A stretch of 64,000 bases of DNA from NCBI RefSeq assembly GCF_032477075.1, contig NZ_JAWDXO010000002.1:124001-188000 (forward strand). The letters are read 5' to 3'. The position numbers and the translations under genes were made by a program. Source of the DNA: Fusobacterium sp. Its GTDB lineage: Bacteria; Fusobacteriota; Fusobacteriia; Fusobacteriales; Fusobacteriaceae. The notes below the pieces were generated by a model that saw only the letters and a list, made by a program, of their open reading frames with translations, did no database searches and was not told the DNA's origin. Numbering within the stretch: the stretch's first letter is position 1; each line of letters starts with the position of its first letter. Positions 63,583 to 64,000 of this stretch are shown here, one piece after another.

Positions 63583-64000
63583 ATGGAAATTTATTTTATC
63601 AGACATGGAGAAACATTATGGAATACTTTAAAAATATTTCAGGGGAGCTCTGATTCTCCACTTACAGAATTAGGAATATCACAGGCAGAAAAACTTTCAA
63701 AAAAACTTAAAGATATTGAATTTACAGACTTCTATTCTTCTCCTATGGGAAGAACTATTCAAACAGCAAAAATCATTATGGGAGACAGAAAACAAAAAAT
63801 AAAATTTATAGAGGAATTTAAAGAAATATCTATGGGTGATATTGAAGGGGTTCCACGTTCAGAATTTGAAGAAAAATATCCAAAAGAATTTTATAATTTT
63901 TTTAATAATCCTGTAGATTATGATCCAAAAATTTATCATGGAGAAAATTATTATGAAGTAATAGAAAGAGTGAAAAAAGGATTAGATAAACTTTTATCGT
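63583..64000 (+). CDS. Histidine phosphatase family protein (3' end outside window)
   Basis: Open from the ATG at 63583 (GAAGGGAA upstream) to the end of the window, 139 residues seen. MEIYFIRHGETLWNTLKIFQG carries the phospho-accepting His of the RHGET motif. FYSSPMGRTIQTAKIIM holds the second Arg, and LKEISMGDIEG-like text (FKEISMGDIEGVPRSEF) follows. This is the phosphoglycerate mutase-like / CobC branch. The rest of the protein, with the second catalytic His, lies beyond the window. Likely co-transcribed with the M48 gene. Confidence 0.9.
   Translation, partial: MEIYFIRHGETLWNTLKIFQGSSDSPLTELGISQAEKLSKKLKDIEFTDFYSSPMGRTIQTAKIIMGDRKQKIKFIEEFKEISMGDIEGVPRSEFEEKYPKEFYNFFNNPVDYDPKIYHGENYYEVIERVKKGLDKLLS

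Noticed and set aside
1..64000. tRNA, rRNA, insertion sequences and prophage genes
   Set aside because: Looked for clover-leaf ends, transposase and phage proteins; none could be seen. Decayed elements might be missed by eye.

Overview
The window is AT-rich DNA from a Gram-negative anaerobe, almost certainly a Fusobacterium. The clues are two FomA-type outer-membrane porins, an autotransporter beta-barrel, CMP-KDO synthetase (so LPS), rubrerythrin, an RseC/SoxR-reducing type membrane protein, and amino-acid catabolism genes with Firmicutes-like relatives. The F. varium / F. ulcerans / F. mortiferum side of the genus is my inference; I could not run a search. I see no rRNA, tRNA, CRISPR array, phage or insertion sequence.

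Layout. 1-3.2 kb: 3' end of an autotransporter, a SnoaL-like small protein and an RseC-type protein. 3.4-12.2 kb: a housekeeping run on the + strand (membrane/coiled-coil protein, maf, mreB, exported unknown protein, scpB, pseudouridine synthase, gatCAB). 12.2-17 kb: rubrerythrin between two large imperfect inverted repeats, then MATE exporter, UPF0210 plus ACT protein, and a CGGC protein. 17-20.7 kb: a DUF4438 gene behind a leader that contains an intrinsic terminator, then a MarR regulator with an exported two-repeat protein and a flavin reductase. 22.2-24.6 kb: a tight four-gene set whose products resemble polymorphic-toxin immunity proteins, with no toxin nearby. 24.6-28.1 kb: two WYL-domain proteins upstream of the RNA ligase RtcB.

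28.1-40.1 kb holds two tandem RND efflux modules. The first is TetR-TolC-adaptor-pump plus a small PII-like PG0541-type protein. The second is adaptor-pump-MerR. The TetR promoter is near consensus and is overlapped and flanked by two matching operators. 40.3-45 kb: a two-component system whose kinase gene is split by a frameshift in a run of eight A, and two FomA-like porin genes. 45.5-56.7 kb is an amino-acid catabolism region: M20 peptidase, pyruvoyl histidine decarboxylase with a probable histidine/histamine antiporter, a divergent AdiA-type arginine decarboxylase, a broken EamA transporter gene, an APC permease with a PatB/MalY-type C-S lyase, and a divergent MarR regulator with two matching operator copies. 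56.7-64 kb: CatA-type acetyltransferase, AlkD-like protein, PepD dipeptidase, GNAT, a SpoIID-domain lipoprotein with an abrupt C-terminus, kdsB, an M48 metalloprotease and the start of a histidine phosphatase.

The least ordinary parts are the orphan immunity-like cassette (22.2-24.6 kb), the WYL-WYL-RtcB operon, the DUF4438 leader, the PII-like RND partner, and the pyruvoyl histidine decarboxylase beside a PLP arginine decarboxylase. Family assignments rest on recognition of motifs by eye, not on database searches.
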